A DNA stretch of 64,000 nucleotides from Pseudomonadota bacterium (lineage in GTDB: Bacteria; Pseudomonadota; Alphaproteobacteria; Acetobacterales; Acetobacteraceae), in assembly GCA_021818505.1 (NCBI GenBank), contig JAKADX010000004.1:62001-126000 (forward strand). The letters run 5' to 3'. Positions 33,490 to 42,749 of the stretch are shown here, one piece after another. The first letter of the stretch is position 1. The number at the start of each line of letters is the position of its first letter. Below the pieces are notes generated by a model. It worked only from the letters and a program-made list of their open reading frames with translations. It did not search any database and was not told the DNA's origin. Both the position numbers and the translations under genes were made by a program.

Positions 33490-34746
33490 TCACGGGAACA
33501 GCCCGCGGACCCTCTTCGCATCGCGGACCTTTGCCACACCGATCGCCATTGCCGCGGTGCGGTTCGACACCTTCTCCCGCGCGGCACGGTCGAGCACCTG
33601 GACGAAGGCGCGTTGCAGCGCGCGGTAGAGCCGATCGTTCACTTCGGCCTCGTCCCAGAAGAACTGCTGCAGGTCCTGGATCCACTCGAAGTAACTGACG
33701 ATGACGCCGCCAGCATTGCACAGGATATCCGGAATCACGAAGATTTCCGGCCGAAGTTGCAGCACTGCGTCGGCGTCCGGCGTGGTCGGGCCGTTGGCGC
33801 CCTCGGCCAGCACGCGGCATTGCAGGCGCTGCGCGGTGGCGCCGTCGATCACCCGTTCCATGGCTGCCGGCACCAGGATATCGCAGGGCTGCTCCAGCAG
33901 CGCAGCGGGGTCGAACGCCAGTTCGTTGGAGAAGCCGGCGAGCTTGCCGGCAACGGCGGCGTGGCGCAGCAGGGCAGGCACATCGAGGCCCTTGGGATCG
34001 AAGTAGCAGGCGGTATGGTCCGCGACGCCCAGGACTTTCGCCCCGCGCGCCGCCAACGCCGCCGCCGTCACCGACCCGACATTGCCGAAGCCCTGCACGA
34101 TCGCGGTCGCCCCCGTCATGGGCAGGCCGAGCCGGTCCATCGCCCGCTCCACCAGGTAGGCGACGCCGCGCCCAGTGGCCTCGCGCCGGCCGAGCGTACC
34201 GCCGGTCGCGACCGGCTTGCCGGTGACGATCTCGGTCACCGTCTGCCCCTGGTACATGGAATATGTGTCCATGAACCAGGCCATCACCTGCTCGTTGGTG
34301 CCCATATCGGGCGCCATTACGTCGGTATGCGGCCCGACGAAGGGAATCATTTCCTGCATGTAGCGCCGCGAGAGCCCCTCAAGCTCGCGGAGCGAGAGCG
34401 AATAGGGATCGACCGTCACGCCCCCCTTGGCGCCGCCATAGGGCAGACCGGCCAGCGCGCACTTCCAGCTCATCCACACCGCGAGCGCCGCGACCTCGCC
34501 GATATCGACGCTGGGGGCGAAACGGGTGCCGCCCTTGGTTGGACCGAGCGTCAGGTGGTGCTGCACGCGGAAGCCCTGATACACCGCCAGCCGGCCGTCG
34601 TCCCGGTGCACCGGACAGGAGACCGCGATGGCGCGCTTGGGATAGAGCAGCCGGTCGCGCTCGTCGGCGGGGATGTCGAGATGGTCGGCGATGCTGTGGA
34701 ACTGGGTGCGGGCCATGTCGAATACCGGCCCTGAATAGATGTTCAT
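33490..34746 (-). CDS. Glu/Leu/Phe/Val dehydrogenase (glutamate dehydrogenase family)
   Basis: LGPTKGGTRFAPSVDIGEVAALAVWMSWKCALAGLPYGGAKGGV; GFGNVGSVTA. Confidence 0.95.
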   Translation of the reverse strand: MNIYSGPVFDMARTQFHSIADHLDIPADERDRLLYPKRAIAVSCPVHRDDGRLAVYQGFRVQHHLTLGPTKGGTRFAPSVDIGEVAALAVWMSWKCALAGLPYGGAKGGVTVDPYSLSLRELEGLSRRYMQEMIPFVGPHTDVMAPDMGTNEQVMAWFMDTYSMYQGQTVTEIVTGKPVATGGTLGRREATGRGVAYLVERAMDRLGLPMTGATAIVQGFGNVGSVTAAALAARGAKVLGVADHTACYFDPKGLDVPALLRHAAVAGKLAGFSNELAFDPAALLEQPCDILVPAAMERVIDGATAQRLQCRVLAEGANGPTTPDADAVLQLRPEIFVIPDILCNAGGVIVSYFEWIQDLQQFFWDEAEVNDRLYRALQRAFVQVLDRAAREKVSNRTAAMAIGVAKVRDAKRVRGLFP

Positions 34747-34830
34747 GCGGCGCTGGCTCCCTTGTTCCCGCGACGGGGCAACCCACGGTAGCATGTTGTG
34801 CCGTGGGCGGCGCGGGCCTAGTACGCCGCT

Positions 34831-35721
34831 GTGATCGAGAAGCTCGAATACCTGCTGGCGTTGGCCGAGGCGCGGCATTTCGGCCGCGCCGCCGCCGCCT
34901 GCGGCACCACGCAGCCGACGCTCTCGGCGGGGATCAAGCAGCTGGAGGAAAGCCTGGGCGTGCTGCTGGTCGAGCGCGGCAGCCGCTTCCGCGGCTTCAC
35001 CGCCGCCGGCGAGCGGACGCTTGAGTGGGCGCGGCGGATCGTCGGCGACACGCGCGCGATGCGCCAGGAGATCGCGGCACTGCGCTCGGCGCTGTCCGGC
35101 CAGTTGCGGCTGGCCGTGATCCCGACCGTGATGCCGATGCTGACACGGCTCACGCTGCCGTTCGCCATCCAGCATCCGCAGGTAACCCTGACCATCCTCT
35201 CGCGCACCTCCGACGAGGTGCTGTCGCTGCTCGAGAACCTCGAGGCGGATGCCGGCATCACCTACATCGACAACGAGCCGGTCGGACGCGTGGTGGCGGT
35301 GCCGCTGTATCGCGAGCGGTTCCGGCTGATCTGCCGCAGCGGCTCCGTGTTCGCCGGGCGGCGGTCGGTGCGCTGGGCCGAGTTGGCCGGGGTGAAGCTG
35401 GCGCTGCTGACCCCGGATATGCAGAACCGCCGCATCATCGACCGCGCCCTGCACCAGGCCGGCGTCGCGCCTGATGTGACCGTCGAGTCCGATTCCATGG
35501 TCGCCCTGCTGTCCCACCTGCGAACAGGCGCCTGGGCAAGCGTGCTGCCGGTGCAATGGATGGAGACGCTGGCGCTCGCGCCCGGCGTGGAGGCGCTCGC
35601 GCTGGAGGAGCCGGAGGTCGCAAACACGGTCGGCCTGGTGGTGCCCCATCGCGAGCCGCTACCGGTGCTCTCGGCGGCGCTGGTGGCGGTGGCGCGTTCC
35701 CTGGCACCGGAAGCCGCCTGA
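34831..35721 (+). CDS. LysR-family regulator (likely formate dehydrogenase regulator)
   Basis: N-terminal HTH RHFGRAAAACGTTQPTLSAGIKQLEESLGVLLVERG; directly upstream of fds genes. Confidence 0.9.
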   Translation: MIEKLEYLLALAEARHFGRAAAACGTTQPTLSAGIKQLEESLGVLLVERGSRFRGFTAAGERTLEWARRIVGDTRAMRQEIAALRSALSGQLRLAVIPTVMPMLTRLTLPFAIQHPQVTLTILSRTSDEVLSLLENLEADAGITYIDNEPVGRVVAVPLYRERFRLICRSGSVFAGRRSVRWAELAGVKLALLTPDMQNRRIIDRALHQAGVAPDVTVESDSMVALLSHLRTGAWASVLPVQWMETLALAPGVEALALEEPEVANTVGLVVPHREPLPVLSAALVAVARSLAPEAA

Positions 35722-35806
35722 TCGGGAAATTCGATCGGGCGATGGCCGCGCATGGGTTGATCGCCGGCGCCTGCCGGCGCATCTGACTAGGGCACGCGGA
35801 GGAAAC

Positions 35807-36277
35807 ATGCGCGCTCCCGAACCCTGGAACCCCGATCGCGCCGCCGAGGTGATCGCCCGGCACAAGGACGCCCCCGGCGCCCTCCTGCCGCTGCTGCACG
35901 AGTTGCAGGGCGTGTTCGGCTGCATCCCCGATGAGGCCGTCCGGCCGGTCGCCGAGGCACTCAATCTCAGCCGTGCCGAGGTGCATGGCGTGGTCAGCTT
36001 CTACCATGATTTCCGCCGTGACCCGGCCGGCCGCCACGTGCTCAAGCTCTGCCAGGCGGAGGCCTGCCAGTCGATGGGTTGCCGGTCGTTGGCCGCGGAG
36101 GTCGAACAGCGTCTCGGCGTGCGTCTGGGCGAAACCACGGCGGACGGTCGCGTGACGGTCGAGGCGGTCTATTGCCTCGGCCTGTGTGCAACCGCGCCCT
36201 CGGCGATGCTGGACGGACAGGTGGTCGGGCGGTTGACGCCGGCGCGGGTCGAGGCGCTGTTGGAGACGCTGCCATGA
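35807..36277 (+). CDS. fdsG: NAD-dependent formate dehydrogenase gamma subunit (NuoE-like)
   Basis: LLPLLHELQGVFGCIPDEAV; CQAEACQSMGC; CLGLCATAPSAML. Confidence 0.95.
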   Translation: MRAPEPWNPDRAAEVIARHKDAPGALLPLLHELQGVFGCIPDEAVRPVAEALNLSRAEVHGVVSFYHDFRRDPAGRHVLKLCQAEACQSMGCRSLAAEVEQRLGVRLGETTADGRVTVEAVYCLGLCATAPSAMLDGQVVGRLTPARVEALLETLP

Positions 36278-37818
36278 CCGTCCGCGTGTTCGTCCCCGGC
36301 GATGCGGCTGCGGTCGCGGTTGGCGCAGATGCGGTGGCGGCGGCGCTCACCCGCCATGCGCCGGAGGCGCGGCTGGTGCGCAGCGGTTCGCGCGGTCTGT
36401 TCTGGCTGGAGCCACTCATCGAGGTTGAGACTCCGCAGGGACGGATCGGCTTTGGCCCGGTCGCGGCCGAGGACGTGCCGGGTCTGCTGGCCGCGGGGCT
36501 GCTGGACGGCGGGGCGCATCCGCTGCGCCTCGGCCGGCCGGAGGAATTGCCGTTCCTCAAACGCCAGACGCGGCTGACCTTCGCGCGCTGCGGAATCGTC
36601 GATCCGCGCAGCCTTGACGACTATCGCGCGCATGGCGGCTGGAAGGGCCTGGAGCGCGCCATCGCGCTCGGCCCGGCGACAGCGCTGGAGGAGGTGGTGC
36701 AGTCCGGCCTGCGCGGGCGCGGCGGGGCGGGATTCCCGACGGGGATCAAGTGGCGCACCGTAGCGCAGACGCAGGCTGCACAGAAATACATCGTCTGCAA
36801 CGCCGATGAGGGCGACAGCGGCACGTTTTCCGACCGCATGGTCATGGAGGGCGACCCGTTCGTGCTCATCGAGGGCATGGTCATCGCAGGTTTCGCCGTC
36901 GGCGCGACCAAGGGCTACGTCTATGTCCGCTCGGAATACCCACACGCGATCGCGACGTTCGGCGATGCGCTGACCATCGCCCGTGCCGCCGGCTATCTCG
37001 GCGCGAATGTCGCCGATGGCGGCTTCGCGTTCGATATCGAGGTGCGGGTCGGCGCCGGGGCCTATGTCTGCGGCGAGGAAACCGCACTGCTGGACAGCCT
37101 GGAGGGTAAGCGCGGGCAGGTTCGCGCCAAGCCGCCGCTGCCGGCGCATCAGGGGCTGTTCGGCCAGCCCACGGTCATCAACAACGTCATCTCGCTCGCC
37201 ACGGTGCCGACGATCCTCGCTGACGGCGCCGCGCGCTATCGCGATTTCGGCATGGGGCGCTCGCGCGGCACCATGCCGATCCAACTCGCGGGCAACGTCC
37301 GCCATGGCGGGCTGTTCGAAACTGCGTTCGGCATGACGCTGGGCGAACTGGTCGATGACATCGGCGGCGGCACGGCCAGCGGGCGGCCGGTGCGCGCGGT
37401 GCAGGTGGGTGGGCCGCTGGGTGCGTATTTCCCGCGTGCGCTGTTCGACACGCCATTCGACTATGAGGCGTTCACGGCCAAGGACGGCCTCATCGGTCAC
37501 GGCGGCATCGTGGTGTTCGACGACACGGTGGACATGGCGGAGCAGGCGCGCTTCGCGATGGAGTTCTGCGCCATTGAATCGTGCGGCAAATGCACGCCCT
37601 GCCGTATCGGCTCGACGCGCGGGGTAGAAGTGGTGGAGCGCATCATGCGCGGCGAGAACGTCGCCGCCAGCCGCGCGCTGCTGACCGACCTGTGCAACAC
37701 GCTGAAGTTCGGCTCGCTGTGCGCGCTGGGCGGCTTCACGCCCTATCCGGTGATGAGCGCGCTGACGCACTTTCCCGAGGATTTCGCCGGCCCGCGCCTG
37801 CGCGTGGCGGCCGAGTGA
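36274..37818 (+). CDS. fdsB: NAD-dependent formate dehydrogenase beta subunit (NuoF-like)
   Basis: GLRGRGGAGFPTGIKW; CNADEGDSGTFSDR; ESCGKCTPCRIGSTRG. Confidence 0.96.
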   Translation: MTVRVFVPGDAAAVAVGADAVAAALTRHAPEARLVRSGSRGLFWLEPLIEVETPQGRIGFGPVAAEDVPGLLAAGLLDGGAHPLRLGRPEELPFLKRQTRLTFARCGIVDPRSLDDYRAHGGWKGLERAIALGPATALEEVVQSGLRGRGGAGFPTGIKWRTVAQTQAAQKYIVCNADEGDSGTFSDRMVMEGDPFVLIEGMVIAGFAVGATKGYVYVRSEYPHAIATFGDALTIARAAGYLGANVADGGFAFDIEVRVGAGAYVCGEETALLDSLEGKRGQVRAKPPLPAHQGLFGQPTVINNVISLATVPTILADGAARYRDFGMGRSRGTMPIQLAGNVRHGGLFETAFGMTLGELVDDIGGGTASGRPVRAVQVGGPLGAYFPRALFDTPFDYEAFTAKDGLIGHGGIVVFDDTVDMAEQARFAMEFCAIESCGKCTPCRIGSTRGVEVVERIMRGENVAASRALLTDLCNTLKFGSLCALGGFTPYPVMSALTHFPEDFAGPRLRVAAE

Positions 37819-37829
37819 GGGACCGACCG

Positions 37830-40670
37830 ATGACCCTGATCGCGGAGATCGACTACGGCACGCCGGCGGCGCAGAGCACGACCGACGTGACGCTCACCAT
37901 CGACGGTGTCGAGGTGACGGTGCCCGCCGGAACCTCGATCATGCGCGCGGCGATGCAGTTGGGAACGCGGATCCCCAAGCTATGCGCGACGGACTCGCTG
38001 AACTCGTTTGGCTCTTGCCGGCTGTGCCTCGTCGAGATCGAGGGCCGGCCCGGAACGCCGGCGAGCTGCACCACGCCGGTGGCGCCAGGGATGTCGGTGC
38101 GCACTCAGACCCCGCGACTCGCGCAACTGCGCCGCGGGGTGATGGAACTCTATATCTCCGACCATCCGCTTGATTGCCTGACGTGCGCGGCGAACGGCGA
38201 TTGCGAGCTTCAGGACATGGCTGGCGCGGTCGGCCTGCGTGACGTGCGCTACGGCTACCAGGGTGCCAACCATCTCGACGCCGTCAAGGATGCGTCCAAC
38301 CCGTATTTCACCTTCGACCCGGCGAAATGCATCGTCTGCTCGCGCTGCGTGCGCGCCTGCGAGGAAGTGCAGGGAACGTTCGCGCTGACGATCGATGGTC
38401 GCGGCTTCGGCTCCAAGGTCGCCGCGGGAATGGCCGAGCCGTTCATGGAGTCCGAATGCGTCTCCTGCGGCGCCTGCGTGCAGGCCTGCCCGACCGCGAC
38501 GCTGATCGAGAAGTCGGTGATCGAACTCGGCCAGCCCGAGCACTCCGTTGTCACCACCTGCGCCTATTGCGGCGTCGGCTGCTCCTTCAAGGCGGAGATG
38601 CGCGGCGAGGAAGTGGTGCGCATGGTGCCCTGGAAGGACGGCAAGGCGAACCACGGCCATAGCTGCGTCAAGGGCCGCTTTGCCTGGGGCTACGCGATGC
38701 ACAAGGAGCGCATCCTCAAGCCGATGCTGCGCGAGAAGGTCACCGACCCGTGGCGCGAGGTAAGCTGGGAGGAGGCAATCGGCCGCGTCGCTAGTGAGTT
38801 CAAGCGCATCCAGACGCAGTACGGTCGCGACGCGATCGGCGGCATCACCTCGTCGCGCTGCACCAATGAGGAGACCTATCTGGTGCAGAAGCTGGTCCGC
38901 GCCGGCTTCGGCAACAACAATGTCGATACCTGCGCGCGCGTGTGCCACTCCCCCACCGGCTACGGGCTGAACGCGACCTTCGGCACTTCGGCCGGCACGC
39001 AGGATTTCGATTCGATCGAGCATACCGACGTGGTGATGCTCGTCGGCGCAAACCCCACCGACGCGCATCCGGTCTTTGCCTCGCGCATGAAGCGACGGCT
39101 GCGTGAGGGGGCGAAGCTCATCGTGGTTGATCCGCGCCGCATCGACCTGGTGCGTTCACCGCATGTCCAGGCGCAGCATCATCTGCCGCTGCGCCCCGGC
39201 ACCAATGTCGCGGTGCTGAACGCGATGGGGCATGTCATCGTCACCGAGGGGCTGGTGAACGAGGCGTTCGTGCGCGAACGCTGCGACCTCGCGGCATTCA
39301 ACGAATGGGCCGCGTTCGTGGCCGAGCCGCGCAACAGCCCGGCCGAGGTGGAGAAGGTTGCAGGCGTGCCGGCGCAGACCATCATCGACGCGGCGCGGCT
39401 GTATGCGACCGGGGGCAATGCGGCGATCTATTACGGGCTCGGCGTGACGGAGCACAGCCAGGGCACCACGACGGTCATGGCGATTGCCAATCTGGCGATG
39501 GCGACCGGCAATATCGGCCGCGCGGGCGTGGGCGTGAACCCGCTACGTGGCCAGAACAACGTGCAGGGTTCCTGCGACATGGGCAGCTTCCCGCACGAAC
39601 TTCCCGGCTACCGCCACATCGGCACCGACGCGGTCCGCGCCTCTTTCGAGGCGGCGTGGGGCCGTCCACTCGACAAGGAACCGGGACTGCGTATTCCCAA
39701 CATGCTCGACGAGGCCGTCGGCGGGCGCTTCAAGGGGCTTTACGTGCAGGGCGAGGACATCCTGCAATCCGATCCCGACACGCACCACGTCGCCGCCGGC
39801 CTCGCGGCGATGGAGTGCGTCGTCGTGCAGGACCTGTTCCTGAACGAAACCGCCAACTACGCCCACGTCTTCCTGCCCGGCTCGACCTTCCTGGAGCGTG
39901 ACGGCACCTTCACCAACGCCGAACGTCGCATCCAGCGCATCCGCCGGGTGATGTCGCCGCGCGCCGGCGTGGCTGACTGGGAGGTGACGGTCGCCATCGC
40001 CCGCGCGATGGGGCTGGAGATGAATTATCGCGACCCGTCCGAGATCATGGATGAGATCGCGCAGCTGACGCCGAGCTTCGCCGGCGTGTCCTATGCGAAG
40101 CTCGACGAACTCGGCTCGGTGCAGTGGCCGTGCAACGCGACGGCGCCCGAGGGCACGCCCGTCATGCATATCGAACGGTTCGTGCGCGGCAGCGGACAGT
40201 TCATGCTGACCGAGTATCAGCCGACCGACGAGCGCAGCACGCGAAAGTTCCCGCTGCTGCTGACCACCGGCCGCATCCTGTCGCAGTACAATGTCGGCGC
40301 GCAGACGCGCCGCACCGCCAATGTGCTTTGGCATGAGGAGGACGTGCTGGAGATCCATCCCGCCGATGCCGGACCGCGCGGCGTGCGGAGCGGCGACTGG
40401 GTGCGCCTGTCCAGCCGCGCCGGGGAGACGACAGTGCGCGCCCGCGTCACCGAACGGGTTGCGCCAGGGGTGGTGTACACGACGTTCCACCATCCGATGA
40501 CGCAGGCCAACGTCGTCACCACCGACTTCTCCGACTGGGCGACCAACTGCCCTGAATACAAGGTGACGGCGGTGCAGGTGACGCCGTCCAACGGGCCGAC
40601 GGAATGGCAGACTCAGTACGAGGAACAGGCGCAGCAGAGCCGTCGCATCCTCGCCGACGCCGCGGATTGA
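37830..40670 (+). CDS. fdsA: NAD-dependent formate dehydrogenase alpha subunit, Mo/W-bis-MGD
   Basis: N-terminal 2Fe-2S/4Fe-4S region, TTCAYCGVGCSF, VDTCARVCHSPTGYG with Cys at the metal-ligand site. Confidence 0.96.
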   Translation: MTLIAEIDYGTPAAQSTTDVTLTIDGVEVTVPAGTSIMRAAMQLGTRIPKLCATDSLNSFGSCRLCLVEIEGRPGTPASCTTPVAPGMSVRTQTPRLAQLRRGVMELYISDHPLDCLTCAANGDCELQDMAGAVGLRDVRYGYQGANHLDAVKDASNPYFTFDPAKCIVCSRCVRACEEVQGTFALTIDGRGFGSKVAAGMAEPFMESECVSCGACVQACPTATLIEKSVIELGQPEHSVVTTCAYCGVGCSFKAEMRGEEVVRMVPWKDGKANHGHSCVKGRFAWGYAMHKERILKPMLREKVTDPWREVSWEEAIGRVASEFKRIQTQYGRDAIGGITSSRCTNEETYLVQKLVRAGFGNNNVDTCARVCHSPTGYGLNATFGTSAGTQDFDSIEHTDVVMLVGANPTDAHPVFASRMKRRLREGAKLIVVDPRRIDLVRSPHVQAQHHLPLRPGTNVAVLNAMGHVIVTEGLVNEAFVRERCDLAAFNEWAAFVAEPRNSPAEVEKVAGVPAQTIIDAARLYATGGNAAIYYGLGVTEHSQGTTTVMAIANLAMATGNIGRAGVGVNPLRGQNNVQGSCDMGSFPHELPGYRHIGTDAVRASFEAAWGRPLDKEPGLRIPNMLDEAVGGRFKGLYVQGEDILQSDPDTHHVAAGLAAMECVVVQDLFLNETANYAHVFLPGSTFLERDGTFTNAERRIQRIRRVMSPRAGVADWEVTVAIARAMGLEMNYRDPSEIMDEIAQLTPSFAGVSYAKLDELGSVQWPCNATAPEGTPVMHIERFVRGSGQFMLTEYQPTDERSTRKFPLLLTTGRILSQYNVGAQTRRTANVLWHEEDVLEIHPADAGPRGVRSGDWVRLSSRAGETTVRARVTERVAPGVVYTTFHHPMTQANVVTTDFSDWATNCPEYKVTAVQVTPSNGPTEWQTQYEEQAQQSRRILADAAD

Positions 40671-40672
40671 CC

Positions 40673-41491
40673 ATGCCGCCGCTGCGCCGGAGCCTGCCGG
40701 CCGTGTGGCGTCATGGCGTGCGCGTCGCGACCGCGCCGCGCGACATCCCGGAGGAAATGCCGCTCGCGCTGACCTTCAACCGCGAGACCTACGCGGTGAT
40801 GATGGGCACGCCGGCCGACCTGGAGGATTTCGCGGTCGGCTTCGCGCTGACCGAGGGCATCGTTGCGCGCACAGACGAGATCGTGACGCTCGATGTGCTG
40901 GAGCATGCGCAGGGAATCGAGTTGCGCATCGACCTCGATGCATCGCGGCTCGCCGCCCTGACGCGGCGGCGGCGACGGATCGCCGGGCCGACCGGCTGCG
41001 GGCTGTGCGGCATTGACAGCCTTGCCGAAGCCGTGCGTTCGCCGGCGGTGGTCGGGTCGGATTCTTCGGTAACGGCTGCGGACATCGCGCAGGCGCTGCG
41101 CGCAATGGAGCCGTTGCAGGTGTTGAACGCCGCAACGCATGCGCTTCACGCGGCGGCGTTCTGGCATCCGGTCGAGGGCATCGTGGCCTTGCGTGAGGAT
41201 GTCGGCCGGCACAACGCGCTCGACAAGCTGGCCGGGGCGCTGGCGCGCATGGGGCGGTCGGCGGCGGACGGGATCGTGCTGTTGAGCAGCCGCGTCTCGA
41301 TCGAGATGGTGCAGAAGGCGGCGGCAATCGGCGCGCCGGTGTTGGTCGCGGTATCGGCACCGACTGCGCACGCCGTCCGACTGGCCGAGGCGGCCGGCAT
41401 GACGCTGGTGGCGGTGGCCCGCCGCGACGGCTTCGAGGTATTCTGCGGCGAGCAGCGGATCAGGGCGGAGGCGAAGGCACATGTCGCATGA
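40673..41491 (+). CDS. fdhD: Formate dehydrogenase accessory sulfurtransferase FdhD (FdsC)
   Basis: GPTGCGLCGIDSLAEA; VGRHNALDKLAGAL; SSRVSIEMVQKAA. Confidence 0.95.
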   Translation: MPPLRRSLPAVWRHGVRVATAPRDIPEEMPLALTFNRETYAVMMGTPADLEDFAVGFALTEGIVARTDEIVTLDVLEHAQGIELRIDLDASRLAALTRRRRRIAGPTGCGLCGIDSLAEAVRSPAVVGSDSSVTAADIAQALRAMEPLQVLNAATHALHAAAFWHPVEGIVALREDVGRHNALDKLAGALARMGRSAADGIVLLSSRVSIEMVQKAAAIGAPVLVAVSAPTAHAVRLAEAAGMTLVAVARRDGFEVFCGEQRIRAEAKAHVA

Positions 41492-41717
41492 CGATAAACT
41501 GGTCCGCATGGCCAATGACATCGGCAGGTTCTTCGCCGCCCAGGGCGAGGCACGGGCGGTCGAGGGCATCGCGACGCATCTGAGGAAGTTCTGGACGCCG
41601 CGCATGCGCGCCGAGATCATCGCGCACGTCGAGCACGGCGGCGCCGGGCTGGATGACCTGCCACGCCGGGCCGTGGCGCGCCTCGCCGCAGCGTCCGCGG
41701 CCGCGGCCGCGGCCTGA
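41481..41717 (+). CDS. fdsD: Formate dehydrogenase delta subunit
   Basis: KLVRMANDIGRFFAAQGEARAVEGIATHLRKFWTPRMRAEI; overlaps the fdhD end. Confidence 0.92.
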   Translation: MSHDDKLVRMANDIGRFFAAQGEARAVEGIATHLRKFWTPRMRAEIIAHVEHGGAGLDDLPRRAVARLAAASAAAAAA

Positions 41718-41721
41718 CCGG

Positions 41722-42741
41722 CTATCGCCGGCGCCGGCCCTTGACGAAACGGTCGAAGGCCACGGCGAGCACGATGATGACGCCGATGATGATCTGCTGC
41801 ACGTAGGGTGAGACGTTCATCAGCACGAGTCCGTTGATCAACACGCCGATCAGGATGGCGCCGACTACCGTGCCGGCGACGCTGCCGATGCCGCCGAACA
41901 GGCTGGTGCCACCAATGACCACGCTGGCGATGACCGTCAGCTCATAGCCCAAGCCGGCCACCGCCTCCGCCGAGTTCAGGCGCGAGGACAGCACGAACCC
42001 GGCGATGCCTGCGAACAGCCCGACGATGACATAGACGGAGAGCGTCAGTGCCCTGACGTTCAGGCCCGAGAGCCGCGCCGCCTCGGCATTCCCGCCGACC
42101 GCATAGACATGCCGCCCATAGCGCGTATGGCGCAGGACAATGTGGCAGAGCAGCGCGAAGCCGAGGAACACGATCACCGGCACCGGCATCGGGCCGATCT
42201 TGCCTTGTCCCCAGAAGCGGTAGGTATCGTCGAAACTGCTGATCGGCCCGCCGCCGGAATACAGCAGCGCCGCGCCACGAAAGGCCGACAGCCCGCCGAG
42301 CGTGACGACGAAGGGGGGCACGTCCAGCGTTGTGATGGCGACGCCCTGCACCAGTCCCGCGCCAAGGCCTACCAGCGCCGCGGCGCCGACCGAGACGATC
42401 AGCGGATAGCCGGCCGCCACCGTGTCGTCGAGAGAGAGGCTGTTGGCCGACGATCCCTTGTTCAGCGCGCCGGCCACAAGTCCGGCCAGCGCGACCACCG
42501 ATCCGACCGACAGATCGATCCCGCCAGTAAGAATCACAAAGGTCATGCCGAGCGCGATCAGGCCGGTGATGGAAATTTGGCGCATCACGTTGAAGAGGTT
42601 CAGCTCGGACAGAAACCGCGGCTCCAGCACAGAGAACACGAACATCAGCACGAGCAGGAACACCAGCGGGGCAACGCGCCCGAGCAGGGTTGCCGCGTCG
42701 GGGCGGCGTGTCGCGCTCGGTTCAGTGGCGGTCTGGGACAT
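41722..42741 (-). CDS. Sugar ABC transporter permease (RbsC family)
   Basis: LIALGMTFVILTGGIDLSVGSVVALAG; multiple TM. Confidence 0.94.
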   Translation of the reverse strand: MSQTATEPSATRRPDAATLLGRVAPLVFLLVLMFVFSVLEPRFLSELNLFNVMRQISITGLIALGMTFVILTGGIDLSVGSVVALAGLVAGALNKGSSANSLSLDDTVAAGYPLIVSVGAAALVGLGAGLVQGVAITTLDVPPFVVTLGGLSAFRGAALLYSGGGPISSFDDTYRFWGQGKIGPMPVPVIVFLGFALLCHIVLRHTRYGRHVYAVGGNAEAARLSGLNVRALTLSVYVIVGLFAGIAGFVLSSRLNSAEAVAGLGYELTVIASVVIGGTSLFGGIGSVAGTVVGAILIGVLINGLVLMNVSPYVQQIIIGVIIVLAVAFDRFVKGRRRR

Positions 42742-42749
42742 GCCTGGTT

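Noticed and set aside
32302-34734. 810-aa plus-strand ORF antisense to SDR and GDH
   Set aside because: Antisense to two well-supported dehydrogenase genes; composition typical of spurious GC-rich ORFs.
34747-35649. N-terminal extension of the GDH ORF (to 35649)
   Set aside because: The extension is antisense to the LysR gene; ATG 34746 begins the conserved GDH sequence.
38940-38955. Possible selenocysteine site in fdsA
   Set aside because: The codon reads as Cys and there is no in-frame TGA; NAD-dependent Fds enzymes normally use Cys.
41690-41717. GCGGCC repeat at the end of fdsD
   Set aside because: Simple poly-Ala coding repeat at a C-terminus; no evidence of function.
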